The notes beneath the pieces were generated by a model. The model saw only the letters and a program-made list of their open reading frames with translations, was not told the origin of the DNA and ran no database searches. From Herminiimonas sp. (lineage in GTDB: Bacteria > Pseudomonadota > Gammaproteobacteria > Burkholderiales > Burkholderiaceae_D): 64,000 bases of DNA. Shown piece after piece: positions 26,828 to 36,715 of this stretch (within the stretch, counting starts at the first letter, position 1; every line of letters starts with the position of its first letter). The stretch covers positions 1 to 64,000 of the forward strand of contig JAQGLW010000113.1 in assembly GCA_028292665.1 (NCBI GenBank). The letters are read 5' to 3'. The position numbers and the translations under genes were made by a program.

Positions 26828-29800
26828 ATGTCATTTGACCTAAAAAAATCCCTTCCCAAACCCGGCACCCGTTTCGTCCTGCCAGCGGTACATGGCTCCG
26901 CGGATGCCTATGTTCTGGCGCAGGCGGCGATCGAACTGAAGGCGCAGCAACGCATGCTGGCCGTCGTCGCCGCCGACGCAAGCGATGCGCAACGGCTGCT
27001 GTCCGAGATTCCATGGTTCGGCAGCAACGAACAAACCGAGTTGCGCTGCCATCTGCTGCCCGACTGGGAAACATTGCCGTATGACGCATTCTCGCCGCAT
27101 CAGGACCTGGTATCCGAGCGGCTGGCGACGCTGTATGAAATCCAGAACGGCCAATGCGATGTGCTGATCGTGCCGGCTACCACCGCACTGGTGCGCATGG
27201 CGCCGCCATCGTTTCTGGCCGCGTACACTTTTTTCTTCAAACAGGGCGAAACGCTGGACGAAGCGAAGCTGAAATCGCAGCTGACGCTGGCCGGCTATAC
27301 TCATGTGACGCAAGTGATGTCGCCGGGCGAATATTCGGTGCGCGGCGGCTTGATCGATCTGTTCCCGATGGGTTCCGCCCTGCCCTACCGTCTGGACCTG
27401 TTCGGCAATGCGATTGAAACCATTCGCACGTTCGACGCCGATACCCAGCGTTCGCTTTACCCGGTCAAGGAAGTGCGTTTGCTGCCGGGCCGCGAGTTCC
27501 CGATGGATGAAGCGGCGCGCACGGCTTTCCGCAGCCGCTGGCGCGAAGTGTTCGAGGGCGATCCGTCCAGGTCGACGATCTACAAGGATATCGGCCACGG
27601 CATTGCGTCTGCCGGCATTGAATATTATCTGCCGCTTTTTTTCGAACGCACCGCTACCTTGTTCGAATACCTGCCGGCAGATGCGATGCTGGCTCTGATC
27701 GGCAATATCGATGACGCGATCAAACGGTTCTGGAGCGATACCCAGTCGCGCTATAAATTCCTGAAAGCAGATCGCGAACGGCCGTTGCTGGCGCCGGAGA
27801 CGCTGTTTCTGACCGATGAAGACTTCTTCACGCTGACCAAGCCGTATGGACGGTGGGTCCTCCGGCGTGACGATAGCGCATCCGAATTATCCGCGCCGCT
27901 GCCCAATATTGCAGTCAATCGGCGCGTCGACGATCCGCTGGCCAATCTCAGGTCGTATTTGCTGCAAACCGACAAGCGGGTGATGATCTGCGCCGAATCC
28001 AACGGCCGCCGTGAAACGCTGCAGCAATACTTCAACGAATACAATCTGGCTCTTGCGCCATGCGACGGCTTCACCGATTTTGCGACCGCATCGGCGAAGC
28101 TGATGCTGGGCGTCGCTCCGCTGCAAGCCGGCTTCGAGCTTGGCGCCGGATTGGGAAATATTGCATTCGTCACCGAAACCGAGCTGTATGCCGGCTCGGG
28201 CCGCCGCGTCGGCAAGAAAAAGCAGGAAGGCGTCACCCAGGTCGAATCGATGGTGCGCGACCTGTCCGAACTCAAAATCGGCGATCCGGTCGTGCATGCC
28301 AATCACGGCATCGGCCGCTACATGGGATTGACCAGCATGGATCTGGGTGAAGGAGAAACCGAGTTCCTGCACCTGGAATACGCGAAAGACACCAAGCTGT
28401 ATGTGCCGGTATCGCAACTGCATGTGATCTCGCGCTATTCAGGCGCCTCGCCCGACGACGCGCCGCTCCATGCGCTGGGCTCCGGCCAATGGGAAAAAGC
28501 CAAGCGGCGCGCTGCCCGGCAGGTGCGCGATACCGCCGCGGAACTGCTTGATTTATACGCACGGCGAGCGCTGAGGCAAGGCCATTCATTCCAGTATTCT
28601 GCGCATGACTACGAAGCGTTTGCAGAAAGTTTCGGCTTTGAGGAAACGCCCGATCAGGCGGCGGCGATCAATGCCGTGATCAAGGACATGACCGGCGGCA
28701 AGCCGATGGACCGGCTGATTTGCGGCGACGTCGGCTTCGGCAAAACCGAAGTCGCATTGCGCGCCGCGTTTGTCGCGGTGCTGGGCGGCAAACAGGTCGC
28801 GATTCTCGCTCCGACCACGCTGCTGGCTGAACAGCACGCACAGACTTTCGCCGATCGCTTTGCCGACTGGCCGGTCAAAATTGCCGAGCTGTCGCGCTTC
28901 CGTTCGGGCAAGGAAATTACGCAGGCGATCAAGGGAATGGCCGACGGTACGCTGGATATCGTGATCGGCACACACAAGCTGCTGTCGGGCGATGTAAAAT
29001 TTTCGAGGCTCGGCCTGGTCATCATCGACGAGGAACACCGCTTCGGCGTGCGCCAGAAAGAAGCGCTGAAAGCGTTGCGTGCGGAAGTCGATGTATTGAC
29101 GCTGACCGCAACGCCGATTCCGCGCACGCTCGGCATGGCGCTCGAAGGCCTGCGCGATTTCTCGATCATCGCAACCGCGCCGCAAAAACGCCTGGCGATC
29201 AAAACCTTCGTCCGCAGCGAAGGCGAATCGGTCATTCGCGAAGCCTGCCTGCGCGAATTGAAGCGCGGCGGCCAGGTCTATTTTCTGCATAACGAAGTCG
29301 AGACCATCGAAAACCGCAAGGCGATGCTGGAAACCTTGCTGCCCGAGGCGCGCATCGCGGTCGCCCACGGCCAGATGCATGAGCGCGACCTGGAAAAAGT
29401 CATGCGCGACTTCGTTGCGCAGCGATTCAATGTCCTGCTGTGCACGACGATTATCGAGACCGGTATCGACGTGCCGACCGCCAACACGATCGTGATGCAC
29501 CGCGCCGATAAATTCGGCCTGGCGCAGTTGCACCAGTTGCGCGGCCGTGTCGGCCGCTCGCATCATCAAGCGTATGCCTACCTGCTGGTGCACGATATGC
29601 ACAGCTTGAGCAAATTGGCGCAACGCAGGCTCGATGCCATCCAGCAGATGGAAGAACTGGGCAGCGGCTTTTACCTGGCGATGCACGACCTTGAGATACG
29701 GGGCGCAGGCGAAGTGCTGGGTGAAAATCAATCCGGCGAAATGCATGAGATCGGCTTCCAGCTTTATTCCGACATGCTGAATGAAGCAGTGCGTTCATTA

Positions 29801-30274
29801 AAGAACGGCAAGGAACCCGATCCGGCCGCGCCGCTGTCAACCACCACTGAAATCAACCTGCATGTTCCGGCGCTGCTGCCGAACGATTTTTGCGGCGACG
29901 TGCATGAACGATTGTCGCTCTACAAGCGCCTGGCCAATTGCAGCACGCAGGAAGCGATTGACGATTTGCAGGAGGAATTGATCGACCGTTTCGGCAAGCT
30001 GCCGGATCCTGCCAAAGCGCTGGTCGAAACCCATCGCCTGAGAGTCGCCGCCAAGCCGGTCGGCATTGTTAAAATCGATGCGCATGGCGAATCCGCCGTG
30101 CTGCAATTCCTGCCCGATCCGCCAATCGACGCACTGCGCATTATCGAACTGATTCAGAAAAACCGGCATATCAGGCTGAACGGCCCGGACAAGCTGCGCA
30201 TCACTGCCAACATGCCTGATCTCGCAGCACGCGTATCGCAAGTGAAGGCGACGATCCGTGCGCTGGTGGCATAG
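26828..30274 (+). CDS. mfd: Transcription-repair coupling factor
   Basis: An 1148-residue motor protein that removes RNA polymerase stalled at DNA damage and recruits UvrA. The domains in order are: UvrB-homology region (about 1-340), RNA-polymerase-interacting domain (VHANHGIGRYMGL, about 490), helicase core and C-terminal TRCF domain. Walker A is GDVGFGKTEVALRAA (about 633-647) and the DEEH box (IIDEEHRFGVRQKE) lies near 733. The C-terminal helicase motifs ITTTIIETGIDVPTANT-type and QLHQLRGRVGRS are present. The length is normal. A TATAAT at 26742-26747 could serve as -10. Confidence 0.97.
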   Translation: MSFDLKKSLPKPGTRFVLPAVHGSADAYVLAQAAIELKAQQRMLAVVAADASDAQRLLSEIPWFGSNEQTELRCHLLPDWETLPYDAFSPHQDLVSERLATLYEIQNGQCDVLIVPATTALVRMAPPSFLAAYTFFFKQGETLDEAKLKSQLTLAGYTHVTQVMSPGEYSVRGGLIDLFPMGSALPYRLDLFGNAIETIRTFDADTQRSLYPVKEVRLLPGREFPMDEAARTAFRSRWREVFEGDPSRSTIYKDIGHGIASAGIEYYLPLFFERTATLFEYLPADAMLALIGNIDDAIKRFWSDTQSRYKFLKADRERPLLAPETLFLTDEDFFTLTKPYGRWVLRRDDSASELSAPLPNIAVNRRVDDPLANLRSYLLQTDKRVMICAESNGRRETLQQYFNEYNLALAPCDGFTDFATASAKLMLGVAPLQAGFELGAGLGNIAFVTETELYAGSGRRVGKKKQEGVTQVESMVRDLSELKIGDPVVHANHGIGRYMGLTSMDLGEGETEFLHLEYAKDTKLYVPVSQLHVISRYSGASPDDAPLHALGSGQWEKAKRRAARQVRDTAAELLDLYARRALRQGHSFQYSAHDYEAFAESFGFEETPDQAAAINAVIKDMTGGKPMDRLICGDVGFGKTEVALRAAFVAVLGGKQVAILAPTTLLAEQHAQTFADRFADWPVKIAELSRFRSGKEITQAIKGMADGTLDIVIGTHKLLSGDVKFSRLGLVIIDEEHRFGVRQKEALKALRAEVDVLTLTATPIPRTLGMALEGLRDFSIIATAPQKRLAIKTFVRSEGESVIREACLRELKRGGQVYFLHNEVETIENRKAMLETLLPEARIAVAHGQMHERDLEKVMRDFVAQRFNVLLCTTIIETGIDVPTANTIVMHRADKFGLAQLHQLRGRVGRSHHQAYAYLLVHDMHSLSKLAQRRLDAIQQMEELGSGFYLAMHDLEIRGAGEVLGENQSGEMHEIGFQLYSDMLNEAVRSLKNGKEPDPAAPLSTTTEINLHVPALLPNDFCGDVHERLSLYKRLANCSTQEAIDDLQEELIDRFGKLPDPAKALVETHRLRVAAKPVGIVKIDAHGESAVLQFLPDPPIDALRIIELIQKNRHIRLNGPDKLRITANMPDLAARVSQVKATIRALVA

Positions 30275-30373
30275 AGAAGTAAAACAGAAAGCATTGTCCG
30301 GGGCGCCGGATATTTTCTTTCGATTTTATGATTTTATAACCGGTAATAAACACTTCGTTCACACGACACGACA

Positions 30374-31216
30374 ATGAATCTGATTTTGCAAGGCCTGGCG
30401 ACCGACCGCCCCACCATCGATCGCATCGCCGCGCTGGCCGATGCGCAACGTATCATTCCGATCCATGCGAATGCCTATCGCTGTGAAAGCGTTGTGTATT
30501 CCGATGCGTTGAAAACGCAGGTCGATGCCGCATGCCTTGCCGCCGGACTGGATTACACCTTCATTGCACCCGGACGAAAACTGTCCGATTTCAGGCTGGT
30601 CGCGATGGACATGGACTCTACGTTGATCACAATCGAATGCATTGACGAGATCGCCGACATGCAGGGCCTGAAGCCGCAGGTTGCCGAAATCACCGAAGCG
30701 GCGATGCGCGGCGAAATCGAATTCCGTGAAAGCCTGACGCGGCGCGTATCGCTGTTGAAAGGGCTGGATGCCGCCGCCTTGCAGCGTGTCTACGATGAGC
30801 GGCTGCGGCTGTCGCCCGGCGCGGAAAAAATGCTGGCCGCAGTGAAGGCGGCAGGTCTGAAAACCTTGCTGGTGTCCGGAGGATTTACCTATTTCACCGA
30901 CCGGATGAAAGCGCGGCTCGGGCTCGATTACACGCACTCGAACGTTCTGGAAATCATCGACGGCAAGCTGACCGGACGAGTGACGGGCGGCATTGTCGAT
31001 GCGGATGAAAAACAGCATATGGTACAGCGCGTCTGCGGCGAATTGGGTATTCCGTGCAGCCAGGCAATTGTCATGGGCGACGGTGCGAACGATCTCAAGA
31101 TGATGCGCATTTCAGGTTTGTCGGTGGCCTTTCGCGCCAAACCGATTGTGCGGGCGCAAGCCGATGCAGCCTTGAATTTTGTAGGATTGGACGGCATCTT
31201 GACGTTGCTTGAATAG
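30374..31216 (+). CDS. serB: Phosphoserine phosphatase
   Basis: A 280-residue haloacid dehalogenase-type enzyme that makes serine from phosphoserine. The catalytic motif MDMDSTLI has the nucleophile Asp79 and acid/base Asp81. The substrate loop is IECIDEIADMQG, motif II is LLVSGGFTYF, and motif III/IV are KQHMVQRVCGELGI and VMGDGANDLKMM. A short N-terminal region (about 1-70) resembles the regulatory part of SerB. It lies 100 bp downstream of mfd on the same strand. The ribosome-binding site is not clear. Confidence 0.96.
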   Translation: MNLILQGLATDRPTIDRIAALADAQRIIPIHANAYRCESVVYSDALKTQVDAACLAAGLDYTFIAPGRKLSDFRLVAMDMDSTLITIECIDEIADMQGLKPQVAEITEAAMRGEIEFRESLTRRVSLLKGLDAAALQRVYDERLRLSPGAEKMLAAVKAAGLKTLLVSGGFTYFTDRMKARLGLDYTHSNVLEIIDGKLTGRVTGGIVDADEKQHMVQRVCGELGIPCSQAIVMGDGANDLKMMRISGLSVAFRAKPIVRAQADAALNFVGLDGILTLLE

Positions 31217-31282
31217 CAGCTACCCCGGCGCAACACTGGTTAACCGGGCGGTTTCCGGACCGTCTTATAAAAAGGAATCGGA

Positions 31283-31645
31283 ATGGCACAAGAAATCGTT
31301 TTCGACAGCCAGTTGCAATCGCGCAAGAATCTCGCCTGGTGGCTTTATATTTTTCATGCAGCCAGCCTCGTGCTGTCGATGGGCGCGTTTTCCTGGATTC
31401 CGCTCATCATCAGCTATGTCAAACGGGGGGATGCAGCCGGCACTTTCGTCTACAGCCATCACAACTGGCAAATCCGGTCGTTCTGGTGGTATCTGTTCTG
31501 GGTAGTAGTTGGGGGCGTGCTGTTCATCACAATCATCGGTATCCCGCTCGCATGGCTGGTCTGGGCCGGGGCATGGATATGGAAAGCCTACCGTCTGATC
31601 AAGGGCTTTCTGGACCTTAACGACAACAAACCGATGCCAATGTGA
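31283..31645 (+). CDS. DUF4870-like inner-membrane protein
   Basis: A 120-residue membrane protein with about three hydrophobic segments (about 18-50, 70-105). The HHNWQIRSFWW segment between them fits the DUF4870/Tic20-like family, which has unknown function. AAGGAATCGG precedes the ATG. It is 67 bp downstream of serB. Confidence 0.75.
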   Translation: MAQEIVFDSQLQSRKNLAWWLYIFHAASLVLSMGAFSWIPLIISYVKRGDAAGTFVYSHHNWQIRSFWWYLFWVVVGGVLFITIIGIPLAWLVWAGAWIWKAYRLIKGFLDLNDNKPMPM

Positions 31646-31939
31646 TAATCAACTACCGGGAAACCGTTTAACTCGCATATAATCAATATCATTTAGGCAA
31701 TAATCATCCGGACTGTGATGAATGTTGAGACAGTGGCGGCGAGGATTGCCTTTTAATGGTGTTGATTGCGTCTGATCTCAATAAGCATTGTCAGAATACG
31801 GCTCTCATTTACAACGTCCGAACAGGACTTAATGAGCCGCTGTGCCGGTTAAATTCTTGCCTCAACAGCCACATGATTATTGAAATTGCCGGGTCGATCG
31901 GCCGTGCATTCCATGCCCGGGCTACTGCAAGGAATCGTT
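31646..31939. other. Intergenic region with a likely promoter for the GGDEF/EAL operon
   Basis: A perfect TATAAT lies at 31678-31683 on the plus strand (CGCATATAATCAAT), but no good -35 is found 16-18 bp before it. No gene is recognised up to the small frame starting at 31940. Confidence 0.4.
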
Positions 31940-32218
31940 ATGAAACCAAGCACTTTTTCTTATGGGCCCGACAATCGCCGGTCAGCCGATGAATTTCCCG
32001 ATTGCGACGCCGAACAAACTCTCGTCATCGTTCCCGCTGCGCCGGAATACATCGACCAGCCGTCGTCCATACTGCCAGAACCGGCCGAAGCCTGTCCCCG
32101 GCCCGAATTGATTGGCTGCCCCGCTTTTTCCTTCCATGGAGAAATTCCTCAGCATGCAGGCGATGCCTGCGGCCTGCACAAGCAGAGCATGACGTTGACC
32201 GCATTTTCCGAGGCTTGA
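31940..32218 (+). CDS. Small hypothetical protein in front of the GGDEF/EAL gene
   Basis: A 92-residue frame with a good Shine-Dalgarno (AAGGA, 7 nt before the ATG at 31940). It ends 3 bp before the GTG start of the next gene, so the two could be translationally coupled. I do not recognise the protein. It is acidic, proline-rich and has four cysteines (DCDAEQ, EACPRPELIGCPAFSF, GDACGLHK). No signal peptide or membrane segment. Its reality rests on the ribosome-binding site and spacing only. Confidence 0.5.
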   Translation: MKPSTFSYGPDNRRSADEFPDCDAEQTLVIVPAAPEYIDQPSSILPEPAEACPRPELIGCPAFSFHGEIPQHAGDACGLHKQSMTLTAFSEA

Positions 32219-32221
32219 CGC

Positions 32222-34975
32222 GTGTCCGCCAAACATATTCTTTTATTGCGGCAGCTGAAACGGCTCGGCATCGGCAACAATGGGCAACCTCCCAATGCCG
32301 AGCAATGGTCGCAATTTCTCGACCGGGTGAATCGCGCCTATACGGAAGCGGATCAGGAGCGTTATGTCATAGAGCGTTCGCAGGAAATCTCCTCGGGCGA
32401 AATGCGGGACTTGCACAATCGTCTTGAAGAAGCGCAGCGTATTGCAGGCTTGGGACACTGGTCGTTCAACAAGGTGGGGCAGAAAGGATTATGGTCGCAG
32501 GAATGCTTTCGCATTGTCGGGCTGCCGCCTTCCGCTCCGGAGCTGAACTACAGGGAATTATCGAAACAGGTTCATAAAGACGATCGTGTTTACCTGAAAG
32601 ACCGGGTTGATGCGGCACTGCATGACGGCAGGGATTTCGAAATCGAATTCCGCCTGCTCGTGCCGAACGGAGAAACCTGCTGGGTGCGCGTGATAGGGCA
32701 ACCGGTCAAGGATGGCGACGGTGCGGTACAGCGGCTGCACGGTACCATCATGGACGTTACTCGTCGCAAGCTGGTGGAATTGCGGCAATCGATGGAACAC
32801 ACGGTTACGCGCCTGCTGGCCGAATCCGATTCGCCTGCCGAAGTCATGCCCGAAATTATCCAGACCATCAGCGAAACCCTCGGCTGGGTCTGCGGTGCGA
32901 TGTGGACAGTGGACAAGCAGGAAGCTGCGCTCAAGCGCCACGCCACATGGTCCGTTCCGCATCCGAAAATCGAGGAATTTTTCCGCCTGTCCAGGCAGTC
33001 GATGCGCATCTCGACCTGTGCCGGACTGGTCGGCCGTACCTTGCAGCTCGGCGAGCCGGTGTGGATTCCGGATGTAACGGAGGATATCCATTTTCCGCGT
33101 GCAGCCGCAGCGCGGAAAGCGGGTTTGCGGGCCGCGTTTGCATTTCCGATCGAAGCCGGCGGAGAAATTCTCGGCGTGATGGAATTGTTCGCCAGACAGG
33201 CCCAGCAAGCGGATCAGGAAATGCTGCGCAGCGCCCATTTTATCGGTCGCCATATCGGACAGTTCTTTCAGCGCGAACAGGCGGAAGCCGCTTTGAGGGA
33301 AAGCGAAGCGCATTTCCGCGCATTGGTGGAACAGGCGTCCGACAGCTTTTACGTGCATGATTTCGATGGCCGGTTCATCGACGTCAACCAGCGCGGCTGC
33401 GACTGTCTTGGCTATACCAGAAATGAATTGCTGGACATGAGCCTGGCCGATATCGACGTCGATTTGTCGATCAAGAAACTGAAAGGGCTGCTGGGTCCGA
33501 TCACGACCAGAACACCGATTGCGCTGGAAAGCCGGCACCGGCACAAGGACGGCACGGTATTTCCGGTCGAGATCAGGATCGGACCGATCGAGATCGATGG
33601 ACACCAGTATCTGCTGTCGCTGGTGCGGGATGTCACCGAACGCAAGGAATTGCAGGATCACATTCAGCATCTGGCTTACCACGATCCGTTGACCGATCTG
33701 CCGAATCGAGCCATGTTCAATCGCCACCTGAGCCACGCGATGATCCAGGCGCGGCGTTATTACAAGGGATTGGCAGTCCTGTTCATCGACCTCGACCGCT
33801 TCAAGAATATCAACGATACCCTCGGACATGACGCCGGCGACCGGCTGCTGCAGGAAATGGCGCGGCGCCTGATGGCATCATTGCGTAGCGGCGACCTGGT
33901 GGCGCGTCTCGGCGGCGACGAATTTGTGGTGCTGCTTGAAGAAATCTCGGACCTGGGGCAGGTCAGCCAGGTCGCACGGCAGATTCTCACTGCGCTGGTG
34001 AAGGAATATCCTCTCGACGGCCAGATGATTCACATCACGGCAAGCATCGGCATCAGCACTTTTCCGGAAGACGGCAGAGATGAATTTTCATTGATGAAGC
34101 ATGCCGACGTCGCGATGTATCGCGCCAAGGAAGGCGGAAAAAACAATTTCCAGTTTTATTCCGCGCACATGGATTTGCACTCGGCGGCGCAGCTGGCTCT
34201 GGAGTCCAGCCTGCGGCGCGCGCTTGAGCGCAACGAGCTGATTTTGCATTACCAGGCCAAGGTTGACGCGCAAACCGGGCGCATCACCGGCGTTGAGGTA
34301 CTGGCGCGCTGGCAACACCCTGATCTGGGGTTGATGCATCCCGAGCATTTCATTCCGCTGGCGGAAGAAACAGGATTGATCGTTCCGCTTACCAAATGGG
34401 TGCTCAAGGAAGCCTGCAGCCAAAACTGCGCGTGGCAACTGCAAGGATTGCCGCCCTTGCATATCGCGGTGAATTTATCGGCACGCCAGTTCGGCGATGA
34501 AAATCTGCTCGGCGACGTGGCAAGCACGCTGCGCGAAGTCGGCATGGATCCGACGCTGCTCGAGCTTGAAATCACCGAGAGCATGATGATGCACAATACC
34601 GACAAGACAATTCAGATTCTGGCCGGTCTCAAGGCAATGGGCATTCGCATTGCGATTGACGATTTCGGCATCGGCTATTCGTCGCTATCGCATCTCAAGC
34701 AGTTTCCGATCGACATTATCAAGATTGACCGCTCATTCATCACCGACATACCGGGCGATCAGGCCGACGAAGCGATCACCGATGCCATCATCGCAATGGG
34801 CAAAAGCCTGAAGATCATCGTGGTTGCGGAAGGCGTGGAAGCGCTGGAGCAACTGCAATTCCTGCGCAGCCGCGGCTGCGACGAAATCCAGGGATACTTC
34901 TTCAGCAGGCCGATCCCGGCACATGACTTTACCAGGCTGCTGCGCAAAAATCAGGCGGCTTTGCTGGTGCAGTGA
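32222..34975 (+). CDS. PAS-GAF-PAS-GGDEF-EAL cyclic-di-GMP signalling protein
   Basis: A 917-residue cytoplasmic sensor that could make or break cyclic di-GMP. It starts at a GTG. Domains in order are a PAS_3-type domain (about 65-185), a GAF domain (about 190-345), a second PAS (about 360-480), GGDEF (about 485-650) and EAL (about 665-910). The synthase motif is intact (RLGGDEFVVLLEE, GGDEF at 564-568), and an I-site RSGD lies exactly five residues before it (555-558). The EAL motif is EVL (Glu692), and DDFGIGYSSLSHL and AEGVE are present, so phosphodiesterase activity is plausible. No transmembrane segment. Which activity dominates is unknown. Confidence 0.92.
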   Translation: MSAKHILLLRQLKRLGIGNNGQPPNAEQWSQFLDRVNRAYTEADQERYVIERSQEISSGEMRDLHNRLEEAQRIAGLGHWSFNKVGQKGLWSQECFRIVGLPPSAPELNYRELSKQVHKDDRVYLKDRVDAALHDGRDFEIEFRLLVPNGETCWVRVIGQPVKDGDGAVQRLHGTIMDVTRRKLVELRQSMEHTVTRLLAESDSPAEVMPEIIQTISETLGWVCGAMWTVDKQEAALKRHATWSVPHPKIEEFFRLSRQSMRISTCAGLVGRTLQLGEPVWIPDVTEDIHFPRAAAARKAGLRAAFAFPIEAGGEILGVMELFARQAQQADQEMLRSAHFIGRHIGQFFQREQAEAALRESEAHFRALVEQASDSFYVHDFDGRFIDVNQRGCDCLGYTRNELLDMSLADIDVDLSIKKLKGLLGPITTRTPIALESRHRHKDGTVFPVEIRIGPIEIDGHQYLLSLVRDVTERKELQDHIQHLAYHDPLTDLPNRAMFNRHLSHAMIQARRYYKGLAVLFIDLDRFKNINDTLGHDAGDRLLQEMARRLMASLRSGDLVARLGGDEFVVLLEEISDLGQVSQVARQILTALVKEYPLDGQMIHITASIGISTFPEDGRDEFSLMKHADVAMYRAKEGGKNNFQFYSAHMDLHSAAQLALESSLRRALERNELILHYQAKVDAQTGRITGVEVLARWQHPDLGLMHPEHFIPLAEETGLIVPLTKWVLKEACSQNCAWQLQGLPPLHIAVNLSARQFGDENLLGDVASTLREVGMDPTLLELEITESMMMHNTDKTIQILAGLKAMGIRIAIDDFGIGYSSLSHLKQFPIDIIKIDRSFITDIPGDQADEAITDAIIAMGKSLKIIVVAEGVEALEQLQFLRSRGCDEIQGYFFSRPIPAHDFTRLLRKNQAALLVQ

Positions 34976-34991
34976 AACTGCCGTCACCGCT

Positions 34992-36158
34992 CTAAAGCAC
35001 TGCCAGCGCCTGCTCGATATCGGCGATCAGGTCCAGCGGATCTTCCAGGCCTACATTGAAGCGCACCAGCTGGCCTTGCCCGGCCCACCCCTTGCGCATC
35101 GTCTGAATGCGGTAAGGCACGCACAGGCTGTTCGCCCCGCCCCAGCTGAAACCGATCTTGAACAGTTTGAGATTGTCGATAAAGCGGTCGGTCTGCGCTT
35201 CCTGATACCTGTCATCGAATACCACTGAAAACAACCCCCCTGCTCCACTGAAGTCGCGCTTCCATATCTCATGCCCCGGGCAATCGGCAAATGCCGGATG
35301 CAATACGCGGGCGATTTCGGGTCTTGCCTTTAACCATGCCGCGACTTTGCGGGCGCCGGCATCATGCGCATCGAACCGCAATTTCATCGTCGGCAAACCG
35401 CGCAGAACCAGATAGGTATCGTCTGCGCCGACGCCGAAACCCAGCCGCATGTGCGCCAGTTCAATCCGATGGTTCAATTCCTTGTCGCGCGTGATTACCG
35501 CACCCATCAGCACATCCGATCCGCCCGACTGGTATTTGGTCAATGCCTGCATCACGATATCGACCCCGTGATCGAACGCATTGAAGGCGATGCCCGCCGA
35601 CCACGTATTATCGATCGCGACCAATACCCCCTTGTCATGCGCCGCCCGGCATATCGCGGGAATATCCGGCACTTCCATCGAAACGGAGCCGGGCGCCTCG
35701 GTCCAGATCAGCCGCGTGTTCGGCTGAATCATGCCGGCGATGCCCGCACCGATCAACGGATCGTAAAAACGCACGGCAATGCCGAAATCGCGCGCCAGCC
35801 AGCTCCCCAATTCCCGATTGGGGTTGTATACGTTGTCCGGAACCAGCACATCGTCGCCGCTCTTGAGCAATGCGAAATCGACCATCGCAATCGCGGCCAG
35901 TCCACTGGGCGCCAGCAGGCAATGCTTGCCGCTTTCGATATCGGCCAGCCGCGCTTCCAACGTGAAAGTGGTCGGCGTGCCGTGCAAGCCGTAGGTGTAT
36001 GCCGTTTTTTCCTGCCAGTTGCGCGAGCGCATCGCAGCCACGTTGTCGAACAACACGGTAGACGCATGGTGAATCGCGGCGGGGAATGCGGAAAACCCGT
36101 CAGGAGGCGTGTATCCGCTATGGATAAGTGCGGTCCGAAGCGATTTTTTGTTGGTCAT
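34992..36158 (-). CDS. metC: Cystathionine beta-lyase (PLP, Cys/Met metabolism family)
   Basis: A 388-residue PLP enzyme. I choose the ATG at 36158 (MTNKKSLRT), with GGGAGATGCTGCC before it, although the frame stays open to 36362. The PLP-binding lysine is Lys208 in MQALTKYQSGGSD. Other family residues are the YGLHGTPTTFTLE loop, APSGLAAI, and AIDNTWSAGI with the PLP-contacting Asp183. MetC cleaves cystathionine to homocysteine; CsdB-like or other gamma-family functions cannot be excluded, but the sequence style is MetC. It converges with the GGDEF/EAL gene, with only 16 bp between stops. Confidence 0.9.
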   Translation of the reverse strand: MTNKKSLRTALIHSGYTPPDGFSAFPAAIHHASTVLFDNVAAMRSRNWQEKTAYTYGLHGTPTTFTLEARLADIESGKHCLLAPSGLAAIAMVDFALLKSGDDVLVPDNVYNPNRELGSWLARDFGIAVRFYDPLIGAGIAGMIQPNTRLIWTEAPGSVSMEVPDIPAICRAAHDKGVLVAIDNTWSAGIAFNAFDHGVDIVMQALTKYQSGGSDVLMGAVITRDKELNHRIELAHMRLGFGVGADDTYLVLRGLPTMKLRFDAHDAGARKVAAWLKARPEIARVLHPAFADCPGHEIWKRDFSGAGGLFSVVFDDRYQEAQTDRFIDNLKLFKIGFSWGGANSLCVPYRIQTMRKGWAGQGQLVRFNVGLEDPLDLIADIEQALAVL

Positions 36159-36193
36159 GGCAGCATCTCCCGTTATGTCTGGACATAGCCTGT

Positions 36194-36712
36194 TTACTGA
36201 GGGGCACGCAGCGGCGGCCGGGACGGTCTCATGCGCGGCGGCGTTGCTTTCGCAACGCTTGCTTTGGCATCGATCGCTTTCACAATGAACGGCTTGCTGA
36301 CCGATCCGTCGGCAGACGTCCATGTGCCTTCGATGATGTTGCCTGTCCGCTTGCCATCCCATTGCCCGGACACATCCGTGCCATTTTCGGATTCTTCAAG
36401 AAGTACGCTGTCGCCTTCCAGTTCGCCGGCCAGAAGGATTTTTTGAGAGTGGCCGAACACGAAGTATTCGCCTTCAATGCCTTCGTCGAGCCCGGCCTTC
36501 GGGCGCAGATTTACCTGGATTTTCAGATCGCCGAGCGTGCCGCGCAAAACGGCAGGTTCGGCAAGCAATGCCGGCGCTGCGGAAGCCGCTTTGGCGGCCG
36601 TCTCGAACGCAGGCGGTTCGCCAAGCGCGCCGGCAGTTTCATTGCCCGCTGCAAATGCCGCGCCCGACAGCAGCAGAATGCCTAGCGGCAAAACGGACAT
36701 GGCAGCACGCAT
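36194..36712 (-). CDS. Secreted hypothetical protein
   Basis: A 172-residue protein with a signal peptide (MRAAMSVLPLGILLLSGAAFA/AGN). The mature part has an Ala-rich linker and then a beta-rich domain with LRGTLGDLKIQVNLRPK and GQWDGKRTGNIIEGTWTS. I do not recognise a named domain. The end is basic and proline-rich (RMRPSRPPLRAPQ). It lies between rimO (4 bp upstream) and metC on the same strand and is probably co-transcribed with rimO. Confidence 0.7.
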   Translation of the reverse strand: MRAAMSVLPLGILLLSGAAFAAGNETAGALGEPPAFETAAKAASAAPALLAEPAVLRGTLGDLKIQVNLRPKAGLDEGIEGEYFVFGHSQKILLAGELEGDSVLLEESENGTDVSGQWDGKRTGNIIEGTWTSADGSVSKPFIVKAIDAKASVAKATPPRMRPSRPPLRAPQ

Positions 36713-36715
36713 CGC

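Noticed and set aside
28586-29746. 386-codon antisense frame inside mfd
   Set aside because: It lies entirely opposite mfd's helicase core and has no recognised domain.
36159-36362. N-terminal extension of the metC frame
   Set aside because: The added 68 residues are basic and Cys/His-rich nonsense overlapping the next gene; a good ribosome-binding site precedes the ATG at 36158.
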